Origin: Halomarinibacterium sp034670265
GTDB taxonomy: Bacteria; Bacteroidota; Bacteroidia; Flavobacteriales; Flavobacteriaceae
Direction of reading: 5' to 3'
Assembly: GCA_034670265.1 (NCBI GenBank)
Contig: JAXMNU010000003.1
Span: 471,425-535,424, forward strand
DNA length: 64,000 nt
The notes beneath the pieces are model-generated. The model was given only the letters and a program-made list of their open reading frames with translations. It was not told the origin of the DNA and searched no databases. Both the position numbers and the translations under genes were made by a program. This document shows, piece by piece, positions 34,169 through 43,411 of the stretch; within the stretch, counting starts at the first letter, position 1, and every line of letters starts with the position of its first letter.

Positions 34169-34528
34169 ATGCACATAGAAGATTTTCGAAATTATTGCCT
34201 ATCAAAAAAAGGAGTGACCGAGTCTTTTCCCTTCGATGAACACACACTTGTTTTTAAAGTCATGGGAAAAATGTTTGCCATTTGTGGACTAGAACGAATC
34301 CCTTCGCAGGTCAATTTAAAATGTGACCCCGAACGATCAGTGGAGTTACGAACTCAATTTGACGGGTTGATCCTTCCCGGTTGGCATATGAGTAAATTGC
34401 ATTGGAATACTGTAATCATAGAATCAAATTTGCCTCCAAAACTTATTACAGAACTCATTGACCATTCTTACGATTTGGTGGTGGTAAAACTCACCAAAAA
34501 ATTAAAAGAAGAACTTAAAAATTTATAA
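34169..34528 (+). CDS. MmcQ/YjbR-family protein
   Basis: A 119-residue protein of the MmcQ/YjbR fold, with the family's sequence features: FRNYCLSKKGVTESFPFDEHTLVFKVMGKMFAI, VNLKCDPE, PGWHMSKLHWNTV and a closing DHSYDLVV. The family has a CyaY-like or double-stranded-DNA-binding fold, but its role is not settled. It is the last gene of the tight run starting with ruvC and overlaps the convergent AraC gene by six bases. Confidence 0.9.
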   Translation: MHIEDFRNYCLSKKGVTESFPFDEHTLVFKVMGKMFAICGLERIPSQVNLKCDPERSVELRTQFDGLILPGWHMSKLHWNTVIIESNLPPKLITELIDHSYDLVVVKLTKKLKEELKNL

Positions 34529-35371
34529 TTGGTTTAGCTTTTGGTAGCGCAATGGGCGAACACCTTTCAGTTCTTTAAACTTTCGGTGAAAGTTAGAAAT
34601 ATTATAAAATCCGCTCTCTTCAGCGATTTCGATAATGCTCATTTCGGGATGCTTTTTTAATAAATTGCAAGCCTCTTCTATGCGTATTTCGTTTAAAAAT
34701 TCGATGTACGTTTTCCGGGTTCTTTTTTTAAAATACCTACAAAATGCTTGGGGTGTCATCGCCGCTTCGGAAGCAATTTGAGATAATGTAATTTTCTCTT
34801 TAAAATGGTTCATACTAAAATTGTAAATAATACCCATACGCCGGCCTTCGTTATCCGAATACTTCTTTACTTGAGGAAATAATGAAAGAGATATAAATTC
34901 AGATTCGTTAACTGCTTTTAAAAGCTGAAGGAAAAGTATAAATCGCTCTAATTTTGAAGTTTGAAAAATAGCTTCAAATAGGGAAATGATTTTTTCGGAA
35001 GGAGATTCAATTTTAAAACTCTGCGAAGCTTTTTCGAAGAATGCATCAAATGATTTTAGTTCTTCCGTTTCAAAAAAATCACTTCCAAAAGAGTTTCTTT
35101 TAAAAAAGATGGTCAGCATATGCGATTGAACCCCTTTTTGAGGTGTGCTTTTAAAAACGTGTGGGACATTAGTCCCTAAAATGATAAGTTCTCCAGTTTG
35201 AAAAGAATGTACTGTGTCTCCAACGAGTAAAGAGCCTTCGCCGCTTTTTATAAAACTTAACTGAATTTCCTCGTGCTGATGAAATAAATCATAAAACAAT
35301 GGTTGCCTATCCTCTTGAAGGATTAAGGCATCACTTGTGGGCTTTGGAATGGTAAATGGAAGGACTTTCAT
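34523..35371 (-). CDS. AraC-family regulator, probable controller of the hydroxyproline operon
   Basis: A 282-residue regulator. The N-terminal cupin (about 1-130, with HQHEEIQLSFIKSGEGSLLVGD) is a ligand-sensing domain. The C-terminal double helix-turn-helix (ITLSQIASEAAMTPQAFCRYFKKRTRK...IIEIAEESGFYNISNFHRKFKELKG) binds DNA. It is divergent from the hydroxyproline genes at 35512, with three TACTAT boxes in the 140-base gap, so it is likely their local activator with hydroxyproline or an intermediate as ligand. Confidence 0.9.
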   Translation of the reverse strand: MKVLPFTIPKPTSDALILQEDRQPLFYDLFHQHEEIQLSFIKSGEGSLLVGDTVHSFQTGELIILGTNVPHVFKSTPQKGVQSHMLTIFFKRNSFGSDFFETEELKSFDAFFEKASQSFKIESPSEKIISLFEAIFQTSKLERFILFLQLLKAVNESEFISLSLFPQVKKYSDNEGRRMGIIYNFSMNHFKEKITLSQIASEAAMTPQAFCRYFKKRTRKTYIEFLNEIRIEEACNLLKKHPEMSIIEIAEESGFYNISNFHRKFKELKGVRPLRYQKLNQL

Positions 35372-35432
35372 TTAATTAAATATATTACAATAATAATCAT
35401 TATTTGAATTTAACATTTAAAAATAGGGTAAA

Positions 35433-35493
35433 ATAGTATCATATATGGATAATTTTCTACGCTACTATACTTGATAGTTATACTATTTTTGAA
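35433..35493 (+). promoter_or_regulatory. TACTAT boxes and -7 element of the hydroxyproline operon
   Basis: TACTATACTTGAT (35463-35475) and TACTATTTTTGAA (35481-35493) are direct repeats 18 bases apart. An inverted copy of the core, ATAGTA, is at 35433-35438. The second repeat contains TATTTTTG (35484-35491), a match to the -7 consensus. Direct repeats touching the promoter are typical for AraC activators. The ATG is 21 bases further on. Confidence 0.6.
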
Positions 35494-35511
35494 TCTATAA
35501 AATAGCAGCTC

Positions 35512-36426
35512 ATGAAATTTGAATGGAAAGGCGTCATGCCGGCAGTCACAACAAAGTTTACTAATGAAGATACATTGGATATAGATTTATTTAAACACAA
35601 TATCCAAGCACAATTGGACGCTGGCGTACACGGTATTGTTTTAGGAGGAACGCTTGGGGAAGCAAGCACCCTAACTGAAGGCGAAAAAAGAATCCTTACG
35701 CAAGAAACAGTGAAGTTTGTTAATAATAAAGTACCTGTGCTAATCAATATTGCTGAGCAATCTACAAAGGGAGCTATTGTCGCCGCTCACCACGCAGAAG
35801 CAGACGGTGCTTCTGGTTTAATGATGCTTCCGCCCATGCGATACAAGGCTAGTGACGAGGAAACTGTGGAATATTTCAAAGCAGTGGCCACCAACACTTC
35901 ATTACCTATTATGGTGTACAACAATCCGGTAGATTATAAAATTGAAGTAACCTTGGCTATGTTCGACAAATTACTTAAATGTGAAAATATTGAAGCCGTT
36001 AAAGAGTCAACGAGAGATATTTCTAACGTTACCCGAATTAAAAACAACTTTGGCGACCGACTCAAAATCATGTGTGGGGTGGATACCCTGGCTTTAGAAA
36101 GTTTATTGATGGGAGCCGATGGGTGGATTGCTGGCTTGGTATGTGCCTTTCCAGCTGAGACTGTTGCCATTTACGAACTACAAAAAGCGGGTAGAATTCA
36201 AGAAGCTATCGAAATTTATAGATGGTTTTTACCCTTGTTGGAGTTGGATATAAACCCTAAATTAGTACAAAATATAAAACTTGCCGAGGTTGCTACAGGA
36301 TTAGGAAGTGAAACGGTTCGAGCTCCGAGATTACCACTTTCTGGAAAGGAACGGGAAGAAGTTTTAAGAATTATTACTGAAGGGATAAAAACACGCCCTC
36401 AATTACCAGATTATAAGAATTTATGA
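35512..36426 (+). CDS. DapA-family lyase, probable 4-hydroxy-1-pyrroline-2-carboxylate deaminase
   Basis: A 304-residue (beta/alpha)8 enzyme of the dihydrodipicolinate-synthase family. The Schiff-base lysine is K164 in EAVKESTRD, with the partner tyrosine Y136 in MVYNNP, and LGGTLGEASTLT is the family's N-terminal phosphate-binding-like loop. Its place beside a hydroxyproline epimerase, a D-amino-acid oxidase and a semialdehyde dehydrogenase indicates deamination of pyrroline-4-hydroxy-2-carboxylate to 2-oxoglutarate semialdehyde, not lysine synthesis. It overlaps the next gene by four bases. Confidence 0.85.
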   Translation: MKFEWKGVMPAVTTKFTNEDTLDIDLFKHNIQAQLDAGVHGIVLGGTLGEASTLTEGEKRILTQETVKFVNNKVPVLINIAEQSTKGAIVAAHHAEADGASGLMMLPPMRYKASDEETVEYFKAVATNTSLPIMVYNNPVDYKIEVTLAMFDKLLKCENIEAVKESTRDISNVTRIKNNFGDRLKIMCGVDTLALESLLMGADGWIAGLVCAFPAETVAIYELQKAGRIQEAIEIYRWFLPLLELDINPKLVQNIKLAEVATGLGSETVRAPRLPLSGKEREEVLRIITEGIKTRPQLPDYKNL

Positions 36427-37949
36427 TTACAGGAAAAAATTATATCGGTTATTCATTATCTGCAGAAGGAACTAAAACCTATCGCACGTTTAATCCGAAG
36501 GATAATAAAGGAAACGAACCCACATTTACTGAAGCAACAGAAAGTGAAATAAACAAAGCAGCATCTTTAGCTTCTGAAGCATTTCTAGCATATCGCAATA
36601 TTTCAGGTAAAAAAAGAGCCGCTTTTTTAAATGCCATTGCAGATGAAATTGAAGCCTTGGGGGATACTTTAGTGCAAACCTATACTTCCGAGTCTGGTTT
36701 GCCCGAAGGACGTGCCAAAGGGGAACGAGGACGTACCGTTGGTCAATTAAGAATGTTTGCAAAGCTCATCGAAATAGAAGATTGGCGAGAACCCACCATC
36801 GACACAGCAATTCCTGATAGAGCTCCAGCCCCCAAACCCGATTTACGAAAAACACTTATTCCCATTGGACCTATAGTCGTTTTTGGGGCGAGTAATTTTC
36901 CATTAGCATATTCTACCGCAGGGGGGGATACAGCCAGTGCTTTGGCAGCTGGGTGTCCAGTCATTGTAAAATCGCATCCTATGCACTCGGGTACTGGAGA
37001 ATTGGTGGCTTCGGCTATAATAAAAGCTGCAAAAGATACAGGCATACCCGAAGGTGTTTTTTCAAATTTGAATAGTTCTGGAATTGAAGTGGGACAGCAA
37101 TTGGTTTCACATCCCAAAGTCAAAGGAGTAGGCTTTACAGGAAGTATTAGAGGTGGAAGAGCCTTATACGATTTAGCGGCAAAAAGAGAAGAACCTATTC
37201 CTGTTTTTGCTGAAATGGGTAGTATCAATCCTGTTGTGATTACGAGCAAAGCTATAGAGAAAAGGGCTTCAGAAATTGCTTCAACTTATGCGGGTTCTAT
37301 TACCTTGGGAACAGGGCAATTTTGTACCAATCCCGGATTAATTTTAACCTTGGAAAGCGATTTTACTTCAACATTTATTGAGGAATTAGGTGAAAAAACC
37401 GCAAATATTGAATCCTATTGCATGTTGCATCCCAATATTCATTCAGCTTTCAATAAAAAAGGTGCAGAAGTTTTGAAGCAATCGGAAACAAAATTAGTAG
37501 CCGAATACAAAGGGAACGTTCCTATTAATTATGCTAAAGCAAAAGTGGTTACTACAAGTGGAGAAGCCTTTTTGCAAAATCCGAAATTACATCAGGAGGT
37601 TTTTGGGCCCTTTTCATTGGTCGTGAAATGTAAAAATGAAGCACAACTACTTCATATTATTCAGAATTTAGAAGGACAACTTACCGGGACCATTATTGCT
37701 GAAAAGGAAGAATATGCAAACCTTTCAGAATTAATTCAAACCCTTCAAGATCGCGTGGGGCGAATTATTTTTAACGGAGTTCCCACAGGTGTTGAGGTTT
37801 GTGATGCGATGACGCACGGAGGACCCTATCCCGCGAGTACCGATAGTCGATTTACAGCTGTTGGTAATCATGCTATCAAACGCTGGGTGCGACCATTCAG
37901 CTATCAAGATTTTCCTGTTGAATTATTACCCGATTTTTTGAAACCCTAA
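36423..37949 (+). CDS. 2,5-dioxovalerate (alpha-ketoglutaric semialdehyde) dehydrogenase
   Basis: A 508-residue aldehyde dehydrogenase. The cofactor segment FGASNFPLAYSTAGGDTASALAAGCPVIVKSHP, the catalytic Glu in FAEMGSINPV and the catalytic Cys in GTGQFCTNPG (near residue 300) are in place. The SNFPLAYS and KSHP variants mark the NADP-dependent 2-oxoglutarate semialdehyde dehydrogenase group found in hydroxyproline and sugar-acid pathways. It makes 2-oxoglutarate, the end product here. It overlaps both neighbours by a few bases. Confidence 0.9.
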   Translation: MITGKNYIGYSLSAEGTKTYRTFNPKDNKGNEPTFTEATESEINKAASLASEAFLAYRNISGKKRAAFLNAIADEIEALGDTLVQTYTSESGLPEGRAKGERGRTVGQLRMFAKLIEIEDWREPTIDTAIPDRAPAPKPDLRKTLIPIGPIVVFGASNFPLAYSTAGGDTASALAAGCPVIVKSHPMHSGTGELVASAIIKAAKDTGIPEGVFSNLNSSGIEVGQQLVSHPKVKGVGFTGSIRGGRALYDLAAKREEPIPVFAEMGSINPVVITSKAIEKRASEIASTYAGSITLGTGQFCTNPGLILTLESDFTSTFIEELGEKTANIESYCMLHPNIHSAFNKKGAEVLKQSETKLVAEYKGNVPINYAKAKVVTTSGEAFLQNPKLHQEVFGPFSLVVKCKNEAQLLHIIQNLEGQLTGTIIAEKEEYANLSELIQTLQDRVGRIIFNGVPTGVEVCDAMTHGGPYPASTDSRFTAVGNHAIKRWVRPFSYQDFPVELLPDFLKP

Positions 37950-38956
37950 TGAAAAGCGTTTTTAAATGCATCGATGCGCATACCTGTGGTAATCCTGTAA
38001 GGGTTGTTACTACGGGAAGACCTCCTCTAGTAGGAGACTCGATGAGTGAAAAACGCCAACACTTTTTAAAGGAATACGATTGGATTCGGAAGGGGCTTAT
38101 GTTTGAGCCTAGGGGGCATGATATGATGAGTGGAAGCTTCTTTTTTGAACCTCAATTTCCCGAAAATGACTTTGGAATTTTATTTATCGAAACATCGGGT
38201 TGTTTGCCCATGTGCGGGCACGGAACCATTGGAGCCATTACCATTGGCATTGAAGAAGGATTGATTATTCCAAAGACCGAAGGAAAAGTGCGTATGGAAA
38301 CCCCAGCAGGTTTAGTTACCATTGATTACGAAAAAGTAAACGGAAAAGTAGTTTGGATAAAGTTGAAAAACGTAGCTTCTTATCTAGCAGAAGAAAACCT
38401 AACTATTGATTGCCACGAATTAGGCGAGCTTACTTTTGATGTTGCCTACGGAGGAAACTTTTATGCCATAGTGGATCCACAAAAAAACTTCAGTGGGGTG
38501 CAAGATTTTACTGCGAGCAAATTGATTCAGTATTCACAAGTGATTAGGGAACGAATCAATCAAAAATATCCTCATCATTTTATTCATCCTGAAGATGAAA
38601 CTATACGGGATGTGAGTCATATTCAGTGGACAGGAAAACCTATAAACCCTCATTCTTCAGGAAGGAATGCAGTTTTTTATGGCGATAAAGCTATTGACCG
38701 TTCTCCCTGCGGCACTGGAACTTCAGCAAGAATGGCACAATTATTTTCAAAAGGGAAATTAAAAAAAGGCGAACCCTTTATCCACGAAAGCTATATAGGT
38801 TCTATCTTTGAAGGACAGATTGAAGAAGAAACCAAAATAGGGGGTAAAAAAGCCATTATTCCTAGTATAAAAGGATGGGCGAAAATATATGGATACAACA
38901 CCATTAATATTGATCCTGAAGATGATCCTTATGCTTACGGATTTCAAGTAATATGA
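37949..38956 (+). CDS. 4-hydroxyproline 2-epimerase (proline racemase family)
   Basis: A 335-residue proline-racemase-fold enzyme. Both catalytic cysteines are present: C89 in LPMCGHGTIG and C254 in RSPCGTGTSAR. The pair means an epimerase or racemase, as opposed to the Thr-containing trans-3-hydroxyproline dehydratases. Together with the operon partners this supports trans-4-hydroxy-L-proline to cis-4-hydroxy-D-proline conversion, the entry step. The start overlaps the preceding stop (TAATG), and the oxidase gene overlaps its own stop by four bases. Confidence 0.92.
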   Translation: MKSVFKCIDAHTCGNPVRVVTTGRPPLVGDSMSEKRQHFLKEYDWIRKGLMFEPRGHDMMSGSFFFEPQFPENDFGILFIETSGCLPMCGHGTIGAITIGIEEGLIIPKTEGKVRMETPAGLVTIDYEKVNGKVVWIKLKNVASYLAEENLTIDCHELGELTFDVAYGGNFYAIVDPQKNFSGVQDFTASKLIQYSQVIRERINQKYPHHFIHPEDETIRDVSHIQWTGKPINPHSSGRNAVFYGDKAIDRSPCGTGTSARMAQLFSKGKLKKGEPFIHESYIGSIFEGQIEEETKIGGKKAIIPSIKGWAKIYGYNTINIDPEDDPYAYGFQVI

Positions 38957-40200
38957 GTAAAAAAGTAGTTGTTATTGGGGGAGGAATTATAGGGCTTTGC
39001 TCTGCGTATTACCTTGTAAAAGAAGGTTGCGAAGTGACTGTCATTGACCAATCTAATATGGATTTTGGCGCTTCGTATGTAAATGCTGGATATTTAACCC
39101 CCAGTCATATTATTCCCTTAGCTGCCCCTGGAGCCATGAAGCAAGGGTTAAAATGGATGTTTAATCCTGCTAGTCCATTGTTTATTAAGCCCCGTTTACA
39201 AGCTTCTTTTTTACAGTGGGTTTGGGCTTTTAATAAATCTTGTTCGGTTAAAAATGTCAATAATTCTGTAAAAGCGATAAAGGATATCAATTTACTAAGT
39301 GTTGATTTATTTTCTGAATTAAAGAAAAATGAAAACTTCAACTTTCAATTGGAACACAAAGGATTATTAATGCTTTGTCAAAGTGAAAAGGCATTAAATC
39401 ACGAAGTGGAGGTAGCTTATTTAGCAGCTAAAGAAGGGTTGGATGTTTCCGTTTTAAATGCTTCCGAAGTAGAGAAACTACAACCCAACGCCCAAATCGT
39501 CAGTGTTGGAGCAGTTCATTTTAAATGTGACTGGCATACAACGCCTAACGTGTTTATGAATGAAATGAAAGCACATTTGGAAAACAAAGGGGTTACTTTT
39601 TTTAAAAATGAAATTGTGGAAGATCTTCAACTTTCAGCAGGGAAAATAAAAGGAATTAAAACCCAAAATCAGTTGATTAATGCAGATGAATTTGTATTGG
39701 CTGCGGGTTCTTGGAGCCAATTGTTAAGTAAGAAATTGGGAGTAAGAATTCCGCTGGAAGCTGGTAAAGGATATAGAATTAATACCGAAAGGGAAACAGG
39801 GATTACCATTCCCGCTATCCTTACGGAAGCTCGTGTGGCAGTCACGCCTATGGATGGTTTTACTCGCTTTGCCGGTACCATGGAAATTGCAGGAATTCAT
39901 CATAAAATAAACCCTGTGCGTGTAGAGGCAATTGCTAAAGCTGTTGAAAGGTACTATCCAAATGTTATCTTACATGAATCGGAAAAAGCCAACGCCGCTT
40001 GCGGATTGAGACCCGTTTCTCCAGATGGGAAACCCTATATTGGAAAATCTTCAAAATGTGAAAATTTAACCATAGCCACAGGTCACGCGATGATGGGTTG
40101 GAGTATGGGGCCTGCTACTGGAAAACTTGTTTCGGAAGTTATTTTAGATAAAAAACTTTCCATGAATCTCGATGCTTTTCATCCCGATAGAAAGTTTTAA
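38953..40200 (+). CDS. FAD-dependent D-amino-acid oxidoreductase (D-hydroxyproline dehydrogenase-like)
   Basis: A 415-residue DadA-type flavoprotein. The FAD motif VVVIGGGIIGLCSAYYL starts at residue 4, followed by an acidic strand end (VTVIDQ); the C-terminal part has GLRPVSPDGKPYIG and GHAMMGWSMGPATGKLVSE, the second FAD contact. In the operon it most likely oxidises cis-4-hydroxy-D-proline to pyrroline-4-hydroxy-2-carboxylate, passing electrons to the respiratory chain. Its stop codon overlaps that of the convergent gene by two bases. Confidence 0.9.
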   Translation: MSKKVVVIGGGIIGLCSAYYLVKEGCEVTVIDQSNMDFGASYVNAGYLTPSHIIPLAAPGAMKQGLKWMFNPASPLFIKPRLQASFLQWVWAFNKSCSVKNVNNSVKAIKDINLLSVDLFSELKKNENFNFQLEHKGLLMLCQSEKALNHEVEVAYLAAKEGLDVSVLNASEVEKLQPNAQIVSVGAVHFKCDWHTTPNVFMNEMKAHLENKGVTFFKNEIVEDLQLSAGKIKGIKTQNQLINADEFVLAAGSWSQLLSKKLGVRIPLEAGKGYRINTERETGITIPAILTEARVAVTPMDGFTRFAGTMEIAGIHHKINPVRVEAIAKAVERYYPNVILHESEKANAACGLRPVSPDGKPYIGKSSKCENLTIATGHAMMGWSMGPATGKLVSEVILDKKLSMNLDAFHPDRKF

Positions 40201-40664
40201 GAACTACAGGACATATCTGCTACAATCTTCCATTCTTCATCTATCTTTTTGAAGATAATCATAAAAATTCCGTTGGCATCACCCACATTTCTTTTTAAAA
40301 AGTATTCGCCCATAACCCAATAGGCATCTCGTTCAATTTCAGAAATGTCATTAATTTTAAAAGTGAGTGTTCCGCTATGATCTGCAGAGGGATACCCTTT
40401 TTTGTAGTTGGCAAGTGTTTGATCCCAACCATAGGTAATGCCGTTACTACCGTAAAATTTTAAAGAATCACTCTTCCAATATCCTTGCATAAACCCTTCC
40501 AGATCATTTTTACTCCAAGCAATTTCTTGAATTTTCATAACGGAAAGTATTGCCGCTTTATCTTTGGCTTGACGGATTTCTTTTTTCTGTTGTGTTTCTG
40601 CTGAAAGATGTACTTGACAACTTACAAGAATTATGGAAAGTGCAATAAATAGGAGATGCTTCAT
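40197..40664 (-). CDS. DUF4440/NTF2-like lipoprotein
   Basis: A 155-residue lipoprotein; the signal ends in ILVSCQ (Cys at about 16). The mature part has the cone-shaped NTF2 pattern of DUF4440/SnoaL-like proteins: AILSVMKIQEIAWSKNDLEGFMQGYWKSDSL, an YPSADHSGTLTFKI strand, and the C-terminal WKIVADMSCSS. These proteins often bind small ligands; the role is unknown. It is convergent with the hydroxyproline operon (overlapping stops) and ends that side before the nos cluster. Confidence 0.85.
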   Translation of the reverse strand: MKHLLFIALSIILVSCQVHLSAETQQKKEIRQAKDKAAILSVMKIQEIAWSKNDLEGFMQGYWKSDSLKFYGSNGITYGWDQTLANYKKGYPSADHSGTLTFKINDISEIERDAYWVMGEYFLKRNVGDANGIFMIIFKKIDEEWKIVADMSCSS

Positions 40665-40691
40665 TTTTGAAAGATTTGCTTTACAACAAAG

Positions 40692-41474
40692 TTAGAAATC
40701 TTTTTTAAGCGCTTTCCTTCTAATTAATAAAACCGGAATTAAAACCCAAAGAAATAGCACTCCCAATGATACAATAAGCCCCCAATTAGTTCCAAAAAAC
40801 TTTTGAAAAACAGCTCCGGTATAACCCATTAATGCTGAAATATCAAGCTTTAATAGAATTAATATTCTAGACAAATCTATGGGATTTGCCATACTGGCAA
40901 TTAGTGAAAAGGTATCGAGTGGATATTCTTCAAAAACAACGAGTGAGATTAAAAATAACCCATCATAAATCACTGCCATAAAGAGCCAAAAGAGAATGGC
41001 ATACCCAAAGCCTTTAATTCTGTTTTCATTGGACAAGCCAATATAAAATGAAATGGCTGTGAAAATAAATGTTAAGAATCCTCCCGTAACTAGTAATAAT
41101 GAAAAATCTAAAATAGCTTCAGATTTAAAGATACCATACGCTAGAAACGGAATCCCTAACCCCAAAATTAAGCTCATTGAAAGTGACGTTGCCACGCCCA
41201 AGTATTGCCCTATAAAAATGGAGGTTCTTTTAAGAGGTTGGGCAAGGAGAAGCTCAGTAAATTCCTTCGAATTATAGAAATACATAATGCCAAACATGGT
41301 TCCCATTAAAGGTACAAGGATGATAATCACATTCATTAATGTAATTACTGCTTTGGATACATCGTTATTCAAAAAAAGTAACACAAATCCCAGCAGAAGA
41401 TAGAAAGCAAAATAGACGTAGCTCCATCTGCTTCGTATTAAATCGAAGAAACTATATTTTAATATTTTAAGCAT
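40692..41474 (-). CDS. nosY: ABC-2 type permease NosY
   Basis: A 260-residue membrane protein with six segments, of the ABC-2 permease type (N-terminal FDLIRSRWSYVYFAFYLLLGF, then repeated LMG-type helices). With NosF and NosD it forms the ABC complex that supports assembly of the CuZ site of N2O reductase, probably by moving a sulfur species or by driving NosD. It overlaps nosF by eight bases and is the last gene of the cluster. Confidence 0.92.
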   Translation of the reverse strand: MLKILKYSFFDLIRSRWSYVYFAFYLLLGFVLLFLNNDVSKAVITLMNVIIILVPLMGTMFGIMYFYNSKEFTELLLAQPLKRTSIFIGQYLGVATSLSMSLILGLGIPFLAYGIFKSEAILDFSLLLVTGGFLTFIFTAISFYIGLSNENRIKGFGYAILFWLFMAVIYDGLFLISLVVFEEYPLDTFSLIASMANPIDLSRILILLKLDISALMGYTGAVFQKFFGTNWGLIVSLGVLFLWVLIPVLLIRRKALKKDF

Positions 41475-42183
41475 GTGCGTTTGTTAAAAGGTGGGCAATG
41501 GCGTGTTCAAAGTCGTCTTCTTTTGTTTCCTTTTTTAAATCAGCTATAGTGCCATTAAAATAGATTTTCCCTTCCCAAATAAACATCACTTTATCACAAA
41601 CTGCTTCTACAAAACTCATAATGTGAGACGAAATAAGGAGTGTTTTTCCTTTTGCTTTTTGCTTCAAAATAATGTCTTTAAGCACTAATAAAGAAACGGG
41701 ATCTAGTCCTGAAGTAGGCTCGTCTAAAATAATTATTGGGCTATCGAACATAAAAGCGAGAACAAGATTAACCTTCTGTTTTGTTCCTCCAGATAGGTTT
41801 CCCAGTTTTTTATTTAAAAAAGGTTGTAGTGAAAATAGATTGATGTAATAATTCTCATCTCCTGTATTTCCACCGCGAATGTCTTTTATCATTTTAATAA
41901 GTTCAGACACTTTTAAGTTATTTGGGAAATTGGCAATTTGTGGGAGATAATCTATTTGTTTCCGGTATTCCCAACCCTTTTTTATGTTTTTATTGTTTAA
42001 AGAAATCTCTCCTTGATTGGGCAAAACCATTCCTAAAATGCTTTTAATTAAAGTGGTTTTTCCAGACCCATTAGGACCCAAAACGGCAATAGCATTTCCT
42101 TCAGGAATAATGAGGTCAACGCCTTTTAAGACTTGATTTTTACCAAATGACTTATGAATGTTTTTAATTTCTATCATATACAA
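41467..42183 (-). CDS. nosF: ABC transporter ATP-binding protein NosF
   Basis: A 238-residue ABC ATPase. Walker A is GPNGSGKTT (near residue 36), the signature is NLSGGTKQKV, Walker B is PIIILDEPTSGLDP, and the H-loop is LISSHIMS. Together with NosY it powers N2O reductase maturation. The start at 42183 overlaps nosD by 20 bases; an in-frame ATG at 42177 is equally possible. The C-terminus overlaps nosY. Confidence 0.93.
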   Translation of the reverse strand: MYMIEIKNIHKSFGKNQVLKGVDLIIPEGNAIAVLGPNGSGKTTLIKSILGMVLPNQGEISLNNKNIKKGWEYRKQIDYLPQIANFPNNLKVSELIKMIKDIRGGNTGDENYYINLFSLQPFLNKKLGNLSGGTKQKVNLVLAFMFDSPIIILDEPTSGLDPVSLLVLKDIILKQKAKGKTLLISSHIMSFVEAVCDKVMFIWEGKIYFNGTIADLKKETKEDDFEHAIAHLLTNAHA

Positions 42184-43411
42184 TGCGTTTCATTTTTGGG
42201 GAAATATCCTCAAGATTGCTAGGTGTAAAAACGGGTGAAACTTTTTCAGAAAAATCGATAATATCAATAAAAAGGCTTCTTAAAAGGATAATAGCTTCTG
42301 GGGTTCTGTTGGCAACGTATGAAAACAATTTAACTGGCTTATGTGGAACGTCTCCAATACCGTCTTTGTTTAGGTCGTACCCGCTGTAGTCACTCCAATG
42401 ATTATTTTTAAACAGGTTATCGTTCAGTTTGCTATTATATGATAAATCGAAAGTATTGTAAAGAAAGTTATTTTCTGAAAATATGTTAGTATAACAAGCG
42501 CCTCTCGATTTAATAGCCCATCCATTTTTTTCAAAAGTGTTGTAAGAATAAGTTACCCGATTAGAACCTTCAATATTAATACCCGTAGTGTTTTCCTTAA
42601 AAATGTTCCCTTTAATTTTCGAATCATTTATTTCTTTCAGTAATAATCCGTAGGAAGCTGTTCCCCAATTTCCTTGAAAAATGTTGTTGTACATTTCTAT
42701 TTTTTTTGAAAACATAACTGCTACTCCAGCTCCGTTATTTTGAAAGGTGTTATTTTCATAAATATCATCATTTGAAAACATAAAATGAAGCCCATAACGC
42801 ACATTGTCTGTGCTACTATTATTTGTAATGCTGCAATGGTCTGCAAATTCTAGATAAATACCATCCCTTACATGAGTAATGATGTTTTTATCTACTTCAA
42901 TATGATGGCTATACCATAATTGTATACCATTTCCCGAATTAAATTCCTCTTTTGCATCACCAATTATTTTATTGTGGAAAACCTTTCCGTAACTAGATTT
43001 TTCGAGATAAATTCCGAAAAATAGTTTTTCTAAAACTAGGTTTTTAATGATAAAATTCTTGCTTTTTACGACTCTTACTGCTGAAAAATCTTCAGTATAA
43101 CTAGTGCCTACATTAATAATGAATAAGCCATCAAGCGTTACATTGTCTGCAGTAATTCGAATGATTTCTCCTTTCAATTCTCCATCAATAACTGGATAAT
43201 TCTCACCAATGATAGTTAGGGGTTTATTGATGTCAATATTATACTCTTTGTAAGTCCCTTTTTTGATTAAAATAGTATCATTAGCCAAAGCAATTTCAAT
43301 GGCATTTTTAACGGTCTTCACTTTGCAAGTGTTACATACTTCAATAGTATTAGCAACACTCATCCAAGTAGATGCCATGAAAATTAGGATATATATAACG
43401 GAGATTTTCAA
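42164..43411 (-). CDS. nosD: NosD, periplasmic right-handed beta-helix copper-site maturation protein
   Basis: A 415-residue exported protein with a signal peptide (MKISVIYILIFMASTWMSVA). The mature N-terminus bears a C-N-T-C pair. Residues ~50-370 are parallel beta-helix repeats rich in N (IKNLVLEKLFFGIYLEKSS, YENNTFQNNGAGVAVMFSKK), the CASH/NosD architecture. NosD interacts with NosFY and is needed to fill the CuZ site of NosZ in the periplasm. It follows the cupin gene directly and overlaps nosF. Confidence 0.93.
   Translation of the reverse strand: MKISVIYILIFMASTWMSVANTIEVCNTCKVKTVKNAIEIALANDTILIKKGTYKEYNIDINKPLTIIGENYPVIDGELKGEIIRITADNVTLDGLFIINVGTSYTEDFSAVRVVKSKNFIIKNLVLEKLFFGIYLEKSSYGKVFHNKIIGDAKEEFNSGNGIQLWYSHHIEVDKNIITHVRDGIYLEFADHCSITNNSSTDNVRYGLHFMFSNDDIYENNTFQNNGAGVAVMFSKKIEMYNNIFQGNWGTASYGLLLKEINDSKIKGNIFKENTTGINIEGSNRVTYSYNTFEKNGWAIKSRGACYTNIFSENNFLYNTFDLSYNSKLNDNLFKNNHWSDYSGYDLNKDGIGDVPHKPVKLFSYVANRTPEAIILLRSLFIDIIDFSEKVSPVFTPSNLEDISPKMKRIVYDRN

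Noticed and set aside
35512..36426. dapA for lysine biosynthesis
   Set aside because: Operon context with epimerase, D-amino-acid oxidase and semialdehyde dehydrogenase points to hydroxyproline breakdown, despite the DapA-family fold.
36743..37249. 168-codon minus-strand frame inside the aldehyde dehydrogenase gene
   Set aside because: It is a shadow of a certain gene with all catalytic motifs on the other strand.
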